Assembly: GCF_900188405.1 (NCBI RefSeq)
Contig: NZ_FZOF01000019.1
Coordinates: 110,286-174,285 of the forward strand
DNA from: Actinacidiphila glaucinigra
Lineage (GTDB): Bacteria; Actinomycetota; Actinomycetes; Streptomycetales; Streptomycetaceae
Direction of reading: 5' to 3'
Length of the DNA: 64,000 nt
The first letter of the stretch is position 1; each line of letters begins with the position of its first letter. The notes beneath the pieces were generated by a model, which ran no database searches, was not told the DNA's origin, and saw only the letters and a list, made by a program, of their open reading frames with translations. Made by a program: the position numbers and the translations under genes. Of this stretch, positions 1 through 7,344 are shown in pieces.

Positions 1-1349
1 CGATGATCGCGATCGGCGGTGTGATCGGCGCCGGCCTCTTCGTCGGCTCCGCCTCAGGCATCGCCGCCGCCGGCCCCGGCATCCTCGTGTCGTACGCGCT
101 CGTCGGCGTCATGGTCGTCTTCGTCATGCGCATGCTGGGCGAGATGGCCGCCGCCAACCCCACCTCCGGGTCCTTCTCCGCCTACGCCGACCGCGCGCTG
201 GGCCGCTGGGCCGGCTTCTCCATCGGCTGGCTGTACTGGTTCTTCTGGGTCGTGGTGCTGGCGGTCGAGGCGACCGCCGGGGCCAAGATCCTCGAGGGCT
301 GGGTCCCGGCCGTCCCGCAGTGGGGCTGGGCGCTGATCGTGATGGTCGTGCTCACCGCGACCAACCTGGCCTCGGTGGCCTCCTACGGCGAGTTCGAGTT
401 CTGGTTCGCCGGGATCAAGGTCGTGGCCATCGCCGGCTTCATCGTGCTCGGCGCGCTCGCGGTCCTCGGGGTGCTGCCCGGCAGCCACGACGACGCCGTC
501 GGTCTGGCCAACCTCACCGCGCACGGCGGCTTCCTCCCCAACGGCCCCGGCAAGATCCTCACCGGTGTGCTGCTGGTCGTGTTCTCCTTCATGGGCAGCG
601 AGATCGTCACGCTGGCCGCCGGTGAGTCCGCCGACCCCCGGCGTGCGGTCACCAAGGCCACCAACAGCGTGATCTGGCGGATCGGCGTCTTCTACCTGGG
701 CTCGATCTTCATCGTGGTAGCGCTGCTGCCGTGGAACGACCCGTCGATCGCCAAGGACGGCTCGTACGTCGCCGCGCTGAACTCGATGGGCATCGCGCAC
801 GCCGGCCAGATCATGAACGTGATCGTGCTCACGGCGGTGCTGTCCTGCCTCAACTCCGGTCTCTACACCGCCTCGCGCATGGCCTTCTCCCTGGGCCGGC
901 GCGGTGACGCGCCCAAGGCGTTCGCGCGCACCACCGGGCGCGGTGTGCCGCAGGCGGCGATCCTGGGCTCGGTCGTCTTCGGCTTCGTCGCGGTCTTCTT
1001 CAACTACCGGTACCCCGACACCGTCTTCCTCTTCCTGCTCAACGCCTCGGGTGCGATCGCCCTGTTCGTGTGGCTGGTGATCTGCTTCTCTCAGCTGCGC
1101 ATGCGGAAGATCATCCTGGCGGAGGCCCCGGAGCGGCTGCGGGTGCGGATGTGGCTGTACCCGTACCTGACCTGGGCGACGATCGCGATGATCGTGTTCG
1201 TGCTCGGCTACATGCTCACCGACACCGCCGACGGCGGCGGCCGGGACCAGGTGGTCGTCTCGGTGCTGGCGGCACTCGGCGTCGTCGCTGTCGCGGTGGT
1301 GCGCCAGCTGCTTCACAAGGGCCGGAAGGACTCCCCCACCCGGTCGTAG
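1..1349 (+). CDS. Amino-acid permease (APC family), 5' end outside window
   Basis: Cytoplasmic-membrane amino-acid/proton symporter of the APC superfamily, GABA/proline-permease type. The visible part opens inside the first transmembrane helix with the glycine-rich signature IGGVIGAGLFVGS, typical of helix 1 where substrate binds. About 448 residues follow with roughly twelve hydrophobic segments and a short basic cytoplasmic tail (HKGRKDSPTRS). Family members usually have about 20-30 residues before this signature, so the true start probably lies just upstream of the window; the ATG at base 3 falls within the helix and is not a credible start. It ends 37 bases inside the 3' end of the convergent kinase gene. 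The substrate cannot be told from sequence. Confidence 0.9.
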   Translation, partial: MIAIGGVIGAGLFVGSASGIAAAGPGILVSYALVGVMVVFVMRMLGEMAAANPTSGSFSAYADRALGRWAGFSIGWLYWFFWVVVLAVEATAGAKILEGWVPAVPQWGWALIVMVVLTATNLASVASYGEFEFWFAGIKVVAIAGFIVLGALAVLGVLPGSHDDAVGLANLTAHGGFLPNGPGKILTGVLLVVFSFMGSEIVTLAAGESADPRRAVTKATNSVIWRIGVFYLGSIFIVVALLPWNDPSIAKDGSYVAALNSMGIAHAGQIMNVIVLTAVLSCLNSGLYTASRMAFSLGRRGDAPKAFARTTGRGVPQAAILGSVVFGFVAVFFNYRYPDTVFLFLLNASGAIALFVWLVICFSQLRMRKIILAEAPERLRVRMWLYPYLTWATIAMIVFVLGYMLTDTADGGGRDQVVVSVLAALGVVAVAVVRQLLHKGRKDSPTRS

Positions 1350-2995
1350 GCGGCCAGCGCGGCGGACCCGGCCGAAGCCGCGTACCAGACGTTCAGCTGG
1401 TACGACTTGCCTCCCTCGGTGAAGCCGAGCTGCCGCGCCTTCCAGGGCGCGCCGGCCTGGGTGAAGGAGTACTCCCAGACGACCGCGGGGCGTCCGCGGA
1501 ACGACGTCCGCTCCAGCCGGGTCCTGCGGTAGCCGGGCACGTCGTGGGAGCCGGCCTCGAAGGCGCGCCACTGCTCCAGGAGATCGCCGCCCCGTGCGAG
1601 TGCGTACGAGGCGGCGATCTCCTGCTGTCCGTCCGGGGCGTGGTAGTGGACGTTGGACGGGCTCTTCGCGCTGCGCGTCCAGCCCCGCGGCGGCTGCCAG
1701 GCGAAGCCGGTCTCGTCGCGCTCCCCGGGGGCGGACGTGGCGGTGGACGGACCGGCGGGCGAGGTGGCGCCGGTCGACGGGGGACGGCTGGTGCCCGCGA
1801 CGACGGGGCCCTCGCGGTGGCCGGTGCGCGGCGCGGTCAGCAGGACGACGGTGACGGCGAGGGCCGCGGCGGCCGCTCCCGCGGCGGTCAGCAGGGCCGC
1901 CCGGCGGAGGCGGGAGGGGGTCCGCACGGCGGGCTCGGGTTCAGGAGCGGGTTCAGGCTCGGGCTCGGGTTCAGGAGCGGGTTCGGGCGCGGGTGGTGCC
2001 GGGGTGCGGCGCTCCCAGCCCGGCGGGACGGCGTCCTCCGGTTCGGGGTCCGGCACCGGTCCGGCTTCCGGCACCGGGGCGGCCCTTCCGACGGCGAGCG
2101 TCGGGGTGCGTCCCTCCTCCGGGGGCGGCGGCGCCTGCCGGGTGACGACGGTCGGACCGCCCGGCGGCGTGCCGAGGGCGGCGAGTTCCTCGTCCAGGCC
2201 GTCCAGGGTCATCCGCTGCGCGGGGTCCTTGCGCAGCAGGGCCGCCAGGGTGCCGTGGAGCGGCCCGGCGCCGGCGGGCAGCAGGGGCTCCTCGTGGAGC
2301 ACCGCGTGCAGGGTGGCCAGGGTGGTGGCCCGGGAGAAGGGCGACGTGCCCTCCAGGGCGGCGCAGAGGGTCGCGCCCAGGGACCAGAGGTCCGACGGCG
2401 GTCCCTGGTGGCGGCCCTCGACGCGTTCGGGGGCCATGTAGTCGGGCGAGCCGACCAGCATCCCGGCCATGGTCAGCGCGGTGGCGTCCTGGATCGCCGC
2501 GATGCCGAAGTCGGTGAGGACGACCCTGCCCCGGGTGTCGATCAGTACGTTGCCGGGCTTGATGTCACGGTGCAGCACGCCGACCGCGTGCACCTCCCGC
2601 AGCGCGCGGGCCAGTCCGGTCCCGATCCGCACGGCCTCGGCCACGTCGACCGGGCCGTCCCGGACCAGCACCTGCTCCAGGGAACGGCAGTCGACCAGCT
2701 CCATCACGATCCAGAGCCGGTCGTCCTCCCGGACCACGTCGTAGATCCGGACCACGTTCGGATGGTCGATCCGGGCCGTGGCGCGCGCCTCCCGCAGGCT
2801 GCGTTCACGACGGACCCGGGCGCCCTCCGCCTCCGTGTCGTCCAGGCGCATCTCCTTGATCGCGACCTGCCGGTCCAGCACCTCGTCGACCGCCCGCCAG
2901 ACACGGCCCATGCCGCCCTGGCCGATCGGCTCCCCCAGCCGGTAGCGGCCCGCCACCAGCCGGCCGCGCACCTCACCGCCCGCATTTCCCACCAT
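1313..2995 (-). CDS. Membrane Ser/Thr protein kinase with extracellular sensor domain
   Basis: Hanks-type (PASTA-less) bacterial Ser/Thr kinase of 560 residues. The kinase domain spans about residues 14-275: glycine loop GQGGMG (25-30), VAIKE lysine (47), HRDIKPGN catalytic loop (142-149), DFG (162-164) and APE (188-190). A Pro/Glu-rich juxtamembrane stretch (about 335-356) leads to one transmembrane helix (366-387) and an extracellular C-terminal domain of about 170 residues, as in many Streptomyces receptor kinases. The longer open frame begins at 3187, but the ATG at 2995 was chosen because GGGGAG lies about 9 nt upstream and homologues begin a few residues before the GRYRLG strand. Its stop lies inside the permease gene. 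Ligand and targets are unknown. Confidence 0.93.
   Translation of the reverse strand: MVGNAGGEVRGRLVAGRYRLGEPIGQGGMGRVWRAVDEVLDRQVAIKEMRLDDTEAEGARVRRERSLREARATARIDHPNVVRIYDVVREDDRLWIVMELVDCRSLEQVLVRDGPVDVAEAVRIGTGLARALREVHAVGVLHRDIKPGNVLIDTRGRVVLTDFGIAAIQDATALTMAGMLVGSPDYMAPERVEGRHQGPPSDLWSLGATLCAALEGTSPFSRATTLATLHAVLHEEPLLPAGAGPLHGTLAALLRKDPAQRMTLDGLDEELAALGTPPGGPTVVTRQAPPPPEEGRTPTLAVGRAAPVPEAGPVPDPEPEDAVPPGWERRTPAPPAPEPAPEPEPEPEPAPEPEPAVRTPSRLRRAALLTAAGAAAAALAVTVVLLTAPRTGHREGPVVAGTSRPPSTGATSPAGPSTATSAPGERDETGFAWQPPRGWTRSAKSPSNVHYHAPDGQQEIAASYALARGGDLLEQWRAFEAGSHDVPGYRRTRLERTSFRGRPAVVWEYSFTQAGAPWKARQLGFTEGGKSYQLNVWYAASAGSAALAAYDRVGESFRPL
1931..1995. repeat. Short in-gene repeat coding a Pro-Glu tract
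   Basis: Near-repeats of a six-base unit (gggttc / gggctc, with cggagcg-type variants) encode alternating Pro-Glu/Ala-Pro residues in the juxtamembrane linker of the Ser/Thr kinase. This looks like a length-variable spacer between kinase and membrane. Confidence 0.7.
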
Positions 2996-3173
2996 GCCCG
3001 GACTCCCCACTGCGGGAAGAATTCCCCATGCCCACCAATTCCTGTCCGGTGGCCCGCAATTCACGCGGGAACCAGGACAGAAGTATGAACTTGCCACCAT
3101 CACAGCATAGTTGCCCGGAATCTTGTGGTACCTCTTCAGATACCGCTGATGCGGTGCAGAAGGGGGAAGAGCA

Positions 3174-3920
3174 ATGCGTCTTTTCAATCGGCGAATTCAT
3201 GTTCGGAAATCGGCCGCGGCGGCCGCGGTGCTGGCGCTGGCGTTCGCCGGACCCGTGTACGGCGCCGAGCCCGTTCCGGGCAGCGGCCAGGGGGGTACAC
3301 CAGGCCCGAGCGCCCCGGCCGGGGTGAAGGTCAACACCGAACTGCCGACCAGGATCTCCGTCGACAACAAGACCGAGAAGACCTCGATCACCGCCCGGGT
3401 GGTCAACAAGGGCGACAAGGAGTCCCCGGACCTGCGGCTCCTGGTGGTGGGTTTCGACGCCCTCGAGGTGACCGCGGTGGAGGGCTGCGACCCGATTCCG
3501 GAAGGGAAGCTCCCGGACGGTTCCAACAGCGGATTCAGCTGCGCCGTCGGAAAACTGGCGGCGGGAAAGAGCAGGAACTACACCGTTTCCGCGACCTACG
3601 ACCTCCAGGGCAAGGGCAAGATCTGCCTGCCCGTGATGCTCGGCGACACCGGCACCCTGCTGTGGCAGCAGGGACCGGTCCCGTTCGGCACCGGCAAGCC
3701 CACGCCGAACGCCCCCGACACCCCGCTGCTGCTGGGCACCGACAACGTGCCCTTCGGCCCCGACACCTCCGCGAGCGCGAGTCCCTCCGCACCCGGCACC
3801 CTGCCGGACACCGGCGCCACCGGCCGCACGGCCGTCCTGCTGCTGGGCGGCGGCCTGCTGCTGGCCGCCGGCGGCGCCGGGCTGTGGCTGACCCGGCGCG
3901 GGCCGGCGCCACGGCACTGA
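3174..3920 (+). CDS. Secreted LPXTG (LPDTG) cell-wall anchored protein
   Basis: 248-residue exported protein of unknown function, probably attached to peptidoglycan by sortase. Residues 1-30 form a signal peptide (basic RNRR/RK region, Ala-rich core, cleavage near VYG-AE). The mature part resembles a beta-rich domain with three cysteines (105, 123, 151). Near the C-terminus, LPDTG (210-214) is followed by a hydrophobic segment (219-239) and TRRGPAPRH, a complete cell-wall sorting signal. Streptomyces substrates more often use LAXTG, so the Pro is worth noting. A strong ribosome-binding site (GGGGGA) lies 7 nt before the ATG. No sortase gene lies in this window. Divergent from the Ser/Thr kinase across 178 nt. 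Confidence 0.85.
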   Translation: MRLFNRRIHVRKSAAAAAVLALAFAGPVYGAEPVPGSGQGGTPGPSAPAGVKVNTELPTRISVDNKTEKTSITARVVNKGDKESPDLRLLVVGFDALEVTAVEGCDPIPEGKLPDGSNSGFSCAVGKLAAGKSRNYTVSATYDLQGKGKICLPVMLGDTGTLLWQQGPVPFGTGKPTPNAPDTPLLLGTDNVPFGPDTSASASPSAPGTLPDTGATGRTAVLLLGGGLLLAAGGAGLWLTRRGPAPRH

Positions 3921-3930
3921 CGCGGAACGG

Positions 3931-3960
3931 GTGGGGGCGGGGCCTGCGCCCCGCCCCCAC
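3931..3960. terminator. Perfect 13-bp GC hairpin between convergent genes
   Basis: Arms 3931-3943 and 3948-3960 are perfectly complementary around a CTGC loop. It sits 10 nt after the LPDTG gene and 27 nt beyond the stop of the convergent bioY, so it can serve both directions. No T-run follows, as is common in Streptomyces. Confidence 0.8.
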
Positions 3961-3986
3961 CCGGGTGCGTCGTACGTCGTGTGCGG

Positions 3987-4580
3987 TCAGCCGCGGCGGC
4001 CGACCAGCTTCCATGCGGCGGGCAGCGCGCCCATGGCGAGGGCGGCCTTCAGCGCGTCGCCGATGAGGTAGGGGGTCAGGCCCAGCGCCACGGCCTGGCC
4101 GGTCGTCAGGTGCGCGGCCAGCGCCAGGTAGGGGACGCCCACGGCGTAGGTGACGGCGCTGCCGGCCACCATGACGCCGGCCATCCGCCACACGCTGCGG
4201 TCGGCACCCCGCCGGGCCAGCGCACCCACGAGCGCGGACGCCAGCGCCATGCCGAGGATGTAGCCGAAGCTCGGCGCCGCGGCGCCGGACGACCCCTCCG
4301 CGAACCACGGCACACCGGCCACACCGGCCACCGCGTACAGCGCGAGCGCCAGGAAGCCGCGGCGCGCGCCGAGGGCGGTGCCGACCAGCAGCGCGGCGAA
4401 GGTCTGGCCCGTCACCGGCACCGGCGACCCGGGGACCGGCACCGACAACTGCGCGGCCAGGCCGGTCAGTACGGCACCGCCGGTCACGAGGGCCACGTCG
4501 CGCAGCCGCGACGCGGGGATGAGGTCGGCGAGGACCGGGTGGGTCCTTACGGCGGAAGCGGCGGGAACTGCGCTGGCCAT
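3987..4580 (-). CDS. bioY: Biotin transporter BioY
   Basis: Substrate-binding S component of an ECF-type biotin transporter, 197 residues with about six membrane helices. The family hallmarks are visible: a conserved N-terminal helix with VPVPGSPVPVTGQTFAALLVG, then GARRGFLALALY, and a C-terminal TPYLIGDALKAALA. A GGAG lies about 8 nt upstream of the ATG. No EcfT or EcfA genes are adjacent, so it either works alone, as reported for some BioY proteins, or shares an energising module encoded elsewhere. It is the only biotin-related gene here. Confidence 0.93.
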   Translation of the reverse strand: MASAVPAASAVRTHPVLADLIPASRLRDVALVTGGAVLTGLAAQLSVPVPGSPVPVTGQTFAALLVGTALGARRGFLALALYAVAGVAGVPWFAEGSSGAAAPSFGYILGMALASALVGALARRGADRSVWRMAGVMVAGSAVTYAVGVPYLALAAHLTTGQAVALGLTPYLIGDALKAALAMGALPAAWKLVGRRG

Positions 4581-4831
4581 CGGGTGACTCCGCGAGGTGA
4601 GGGTCGGTTCGGGACACCGTGACGTTAACCCGCCTCGCCCTCGCCGATCATCGTCCGCCGATCACAAAGGCCTGATCACGGCCTTGGTCGCCTTCCTACA
4701 AGGAAGCCGGACAGGGCGTGAGCTTCGTCACCCGGGCCTTAGTGGGGTTTCTCCAATCACCGCCGGAGCGCCGCCGTGTCGTCGCCGGCGGCCGGCCGCG
4801 ACACGGCTCCGGCGGCCGGACGGCGGCCTCC

Positions 4832-4837
4832 TATGCT
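4832..4837 (+). promoter_or_regulatory. -10 element of a probable leaderless promoter (TATGCT)
   Basis: TATGCT is followed by exactly 6 nt and the ATG of the PfkB kinase. No ribosome-binding site precedes that ATG. This TANNNT-N6-start spacing places the transcription start at the start codon. Confidence 0.65.
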
Positions 4838-4843
4838 GCCCGC

Positions 4844-5773
4844 ATGAGCGCTCCGTCCTCCCCCTCCCGCGTCGGCGTCGTCGGCGAGGTCCTCGTCGAC
4901 CTGCTGTGGCGTTCCGGGGAGCGGCAGGTCACACCGGTGCCCGGCGGCAGCCCGGCCAACGTCGCGGTCGGCCTGCACCGGCTGGGGCGGCCCACCACCC
5001 TGGTCACCACGTGGGGCGACGACCCGCCCGGCGAACTGGTGCGGGCGCATCTGGAGTCCACCGGGGTCGAGGTCGTACGGGCCGCGAGCCCGGCCGGGCG
5101 CACCACGCTGGCGATGGCCTACCTCGACCGGGACGGCTCAGCCTCGTACGACTTCCTGGCCGCGTGGGACCCCGAGCAGCTGTCGCTGCCCGCGGACACC
5201 GCGGTGCTGCAGACCGGTTCGCTCGCCGCCGTGGTGGAACCGGGTGCGGCGCGGGTGCTGGAGCTCTGCCGCGAACTGCACGCCGTACCGGGGCGCACCG
5301 TCGTCGCCGACCTCAACGTGCGGCCGGCCGTCCAGCCCGACCGGCTCGCCTACCGCCGGGCGTGCCTGCGGCTGGCCGGGGTGACGGACGTGGTCAAGGC
5401 CAGCGACGCGGACCTCGCCTGGCTCTTCCCGCGGCTCGCCCCGCCGGAGGCGGCGCGGGCGCTGCTCGCAGAGGGGCCCCGGCTCGCGGTCGTCACGCTG
5501 GGCGCGCAGGGCGCGTTCGCGGTGACCGAGGACGCCCTCGTACGGGTGGCCGCGCCCGAGGTCGGCGTCGTCGACACCATCGGGGCCGGCGACGCCTTCC
5601 AGGCCGCGCTGCTCGACGCGATCGCCGGTGGCGGCGTCCCCACCACGCGCGACGACCTCGCCGCCGCGCTGGAGCGCTGCGTCACGGCCGCGGCGATCAA
5701 CTGCACGCGGGTGGGCGCCGATCCGCCGTCCCGCGCGGAGCTCGACGCGGCCCTGGCCGCACGGCACGCCTGA
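4844..5773 (+). CDS. PfkB-family carbohydrate kinase (fructokinase-like)
   Basis: 309-residue cytosolic ribokinase-fold sugar kinase. It shows the N-terminal PfkB signature around GGSPANVAVGLHRLG and the C-terminal signature DTIGAGDAFQAALL, whose GAGD aspartate is the catalytic base that transfers ATP phosphate to a sugar hydroxyl. Domain length matches fructokinase/ribokinase. The ATG at 4844 is preferred to an upstream ATG at 4718 because the family begins at VGVVGEVLVD and because a TATGCT -10 element lies 6 nt before it, giving a leaderless transcript. The actual sugar is not predictable. It is followed after 54 nt by a HAD phosphatase with its own promoter. Confidence 0.9.
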   Translation: MSAPSSPSRVGVVGEVLVDLLWRSGERQVTPVPGGSPANVAVGLHRLGRPTTLVTTWGDDPPGELVRAHLESTGVEVVRAASPAGRTTLAMAYLDRDGSASYDFLAAWDPEQLSLPADTAVLQTGSLAAVVEPGAARVLELCRELHAVPGRTVVADLNVRPAVQPDRLAYRRACLRLAGVTDVVKASDADLAWLFPRLAPPEAARALLAEGPRLAVVTLGAQGAFAVTEDALVRVAAPEVGVVDTIGAGDAFQAALLDAIAGGGVPTTRDDLAAALERCVTAAAINCTRVGADPPSRAELDAALAARHA

Positions 5774-5815
5774 CGCCCCGCGGAAAATGCGCGGCCGGCG
5801 GGCGCGGGCTGTGGT

Positions 5816-5821
5816 TACCCT
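5816..5821 (+). promoter_or_regulatory. -10 element of a probable leaderless promoter (TACCCT)
   Basis: TACCCT followed by exactly 6 nt and the ATG of the HAD hydrolase. The geometry is identical to the preceding gene, and no ribosome-binding site is seen. Confidence 0.6.
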
Positions 5822-5827
5822 CGCGGG

Positions 5828-6529
5828 ATGGACGAGGCACGGCTGACAGGGCAGGTACTGGTCTTCGACGCGGACGACACGTTGTGGGAGAACAACGTCG
5901 TCTTCGAGCGGGTGATAGAGGACTTCCTGGACTGGGTGGACCATCCCGTCCTGGACCGCACGCAGATCAGGGCACTGCTCAACGAGATCGAGGCGGCGAA
6001 CGCGGTCGTCCACGGCTACGGCAGCAAGGTCTTCCTGCGCAGCCTCGGCGAACTCCTGGAGCGGCTCCGGGAGCGGCCGGTCACGCAGGCCGAGCTGCGG
6101 CGGGTGGACGAGCTGGCGGTGGCCTTCGTGGAGCACCGGGTGGATCTGATGCCCGGCGTGGCGAGCACGCTGGACGAGCTGGGCACCCGCCACGAGCTGC
6201 TGCTGCTCACCAAGGGCGACGAGGAGGAGCAGGCGCGCAAGGTGGCGGCCTCGGGGCTGGCGGACCGCTTCCGCGGGGTGCACATCGTGCCCGAGAAGGC
6301 CGCGGGCACCTACCGTGCGCTGCTGGCGGAGTACGGCTTCGAGCCGGGCAGGAGCTGGATGATCGGGAACTCCCCGAAGTCGGACATCCTGCCCGCGCGC
6401 GAGGCGGGGATGAGCGCGGTGTTCATCCCCAACGAGAACACCTGGGTGCTGGAGCAGTCCGAGCTGGACCCGGCCGACGAGCGGGTGCTGCGGCTGGCGG
6501 CCTTCCCCGAACTGCTCCGGCACTTCTGA
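5828..6529 (+). CDS. HAD-superfamily phosphatase
   Basis: 233-residue cytosolic HAD hydrolase. Motif I is FDADDTLW with nucleophile D14 and acid D16; motif II is the LLLTKG region; the motif III lysine is probably in PEK; motif IV is MIGNSPKSD. A helical cap lies between residues about 25 and 95, so it is a type C1 phosphatase of the phosphoglycolate-phosphatase class. Substrate unknown. The gene appears to be transcribed from its own leaderless promoter (TACCCT, 6 nt, ATG). It converges on the DsbA-like gene with only 15 nt between stops. Confidence 0.88.
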   Translation: MDEARLTGQVLVFDADDTLWENNVVFERVIEDFLDWVDHPVLDRTQIRALLNEIEAANAVVHGYGSKVFLRSLGELLERLRERPVTQAELRRVDELAVAFVEHRVDLMPGVASTLDELGTRHELLLLTKGDEEEQARKVAASGLADRFRGVHIVPEKAAGTYRALLAEYGFEPGRSWMIGNSPKSDILPAREAGMSAVFIPNENTWVLEQSELDPADERVLRLAAFPELLRHF

Positions 6530-6544
6530 CCGGACCGGCCGGGC

Positions 6545-7186
6545 TCAGTCGAAGACGGGGCCCTGGTCGCGGGTCCGCTTGATCTCGTAGAAGCCGGGGG
6601 TCGACGCGACGAGCAGGGTGCCGTCCCACAGGCGGGCCGCGGCCTCGCCCTTGGGCGCCGGGGTGACGACCGGACCGAAGAAGGCGATCTGCTCGCCGTC
6701 GGCGCCGGGGACCGCGATGACCGGGGTGCCGACGTCCTGGCCGACCTTGGAGATGCCCTCCTGGTGGGAGGCGCGAAGCTCCGTGTCGTAGGCGTCGCTG
6801 CGGGCGAAGTCGGCGAGCTCGGCGGGCAGGCCCGCCTCCTCCAGGGCGGCGACGATGACGTCGTGGTCCTTGTGACCCAGGCCCTGGTTGTGGATGCGGG
6901 TGCCCAGCGCGGTGTAGAGGGCGCCGAGCACCTTGCTGCCGTACTTCTGCTCGGCGGCGATGCAGACGCGGACCGGGCCCCAGGCCGTGGTCAGGAACTC
7001 CCGGTACTCCTCGGGCAGCTCGTCGCGGTTCTCGTTGAGGACGGCGAGGCTCATCACGTGCCACCGCACCTCGACGGGTCGCACCTTCTCCACCTCCAGC
7101 ATCCAGCGGGAGGTCATCCACGCCCAGGGGCAGGCGGGGTCGAACCAGAAGTCCACCGGGGTGGGCGTGGTTGTGGTCTCGGTCAC
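6545..7186 (-). CDS. Mycothiol-dependent DsbA-family oxidoreductase (Rv2466c type)
   Basis: 213-residue thioredoxin-fold protein of the DsbA/FrnE-like family. The active site is in DPACPWAW near residue 20, a CPW-type motif with a single catalytic cysteine. This matches mycobacterial Rv2466c, a mycothiol-dependent nitroreductase, so it is likely a cytosolic mycothiol-linked reductase in oxidative stress defence. There is no signal peptide. The start is the GTG at 7186, with GAGGAG 8 nt upstream; the longer frame to 7306 lacks a ribosome-binding site. Divergent from pepN across 158 nt. Confidence 0.85.
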   Translation of the reverse strand: MTETTTTPTPVDFWFDPACPWAWMTSRWMLEVEKVRPVEVRWHVMSLAVLNENRDELPEEYREFLTTAWGPVRVCIAAEQKYGSKVLGALYTALGTRIHNQGLGHKDHDVIVAALEEAGLPAELADFARSDAYDTELRASHQEGISKVGQDVGTPVIAVPGADGEQIAFFGPVVTPAPKGEAAARLWDGTLLVASTPGFYEIKRTRDQGPVFD

Positions 7187-7344
7187 GTTTCTCTCCTCGG
7201 GACATGATGCGGTGACACGTCGTCCGGAACCGGCAACGCCCCAGGTGCCATCCCCATTCCCGTGCGCCGCCGTCAGGGCCGACGTGCGAAGATGCGTGGC
7301 GTCCACAAGACGACCCCCGACGGCGTGCGAAGGATGGAGACCCC

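Noticed and set aside
1931..1995. CRISPR-like or mobile repeat
   Set aside because: The short repeats are in frame and simply encode a Pro-Glu linker.
4581..4843. Biotin-type operator or riboswitch before bioY
   Set aside because: No recognisable BirA/BioR palindrome; a GATCAC repeat near 4664-4680 is too short to interpret.
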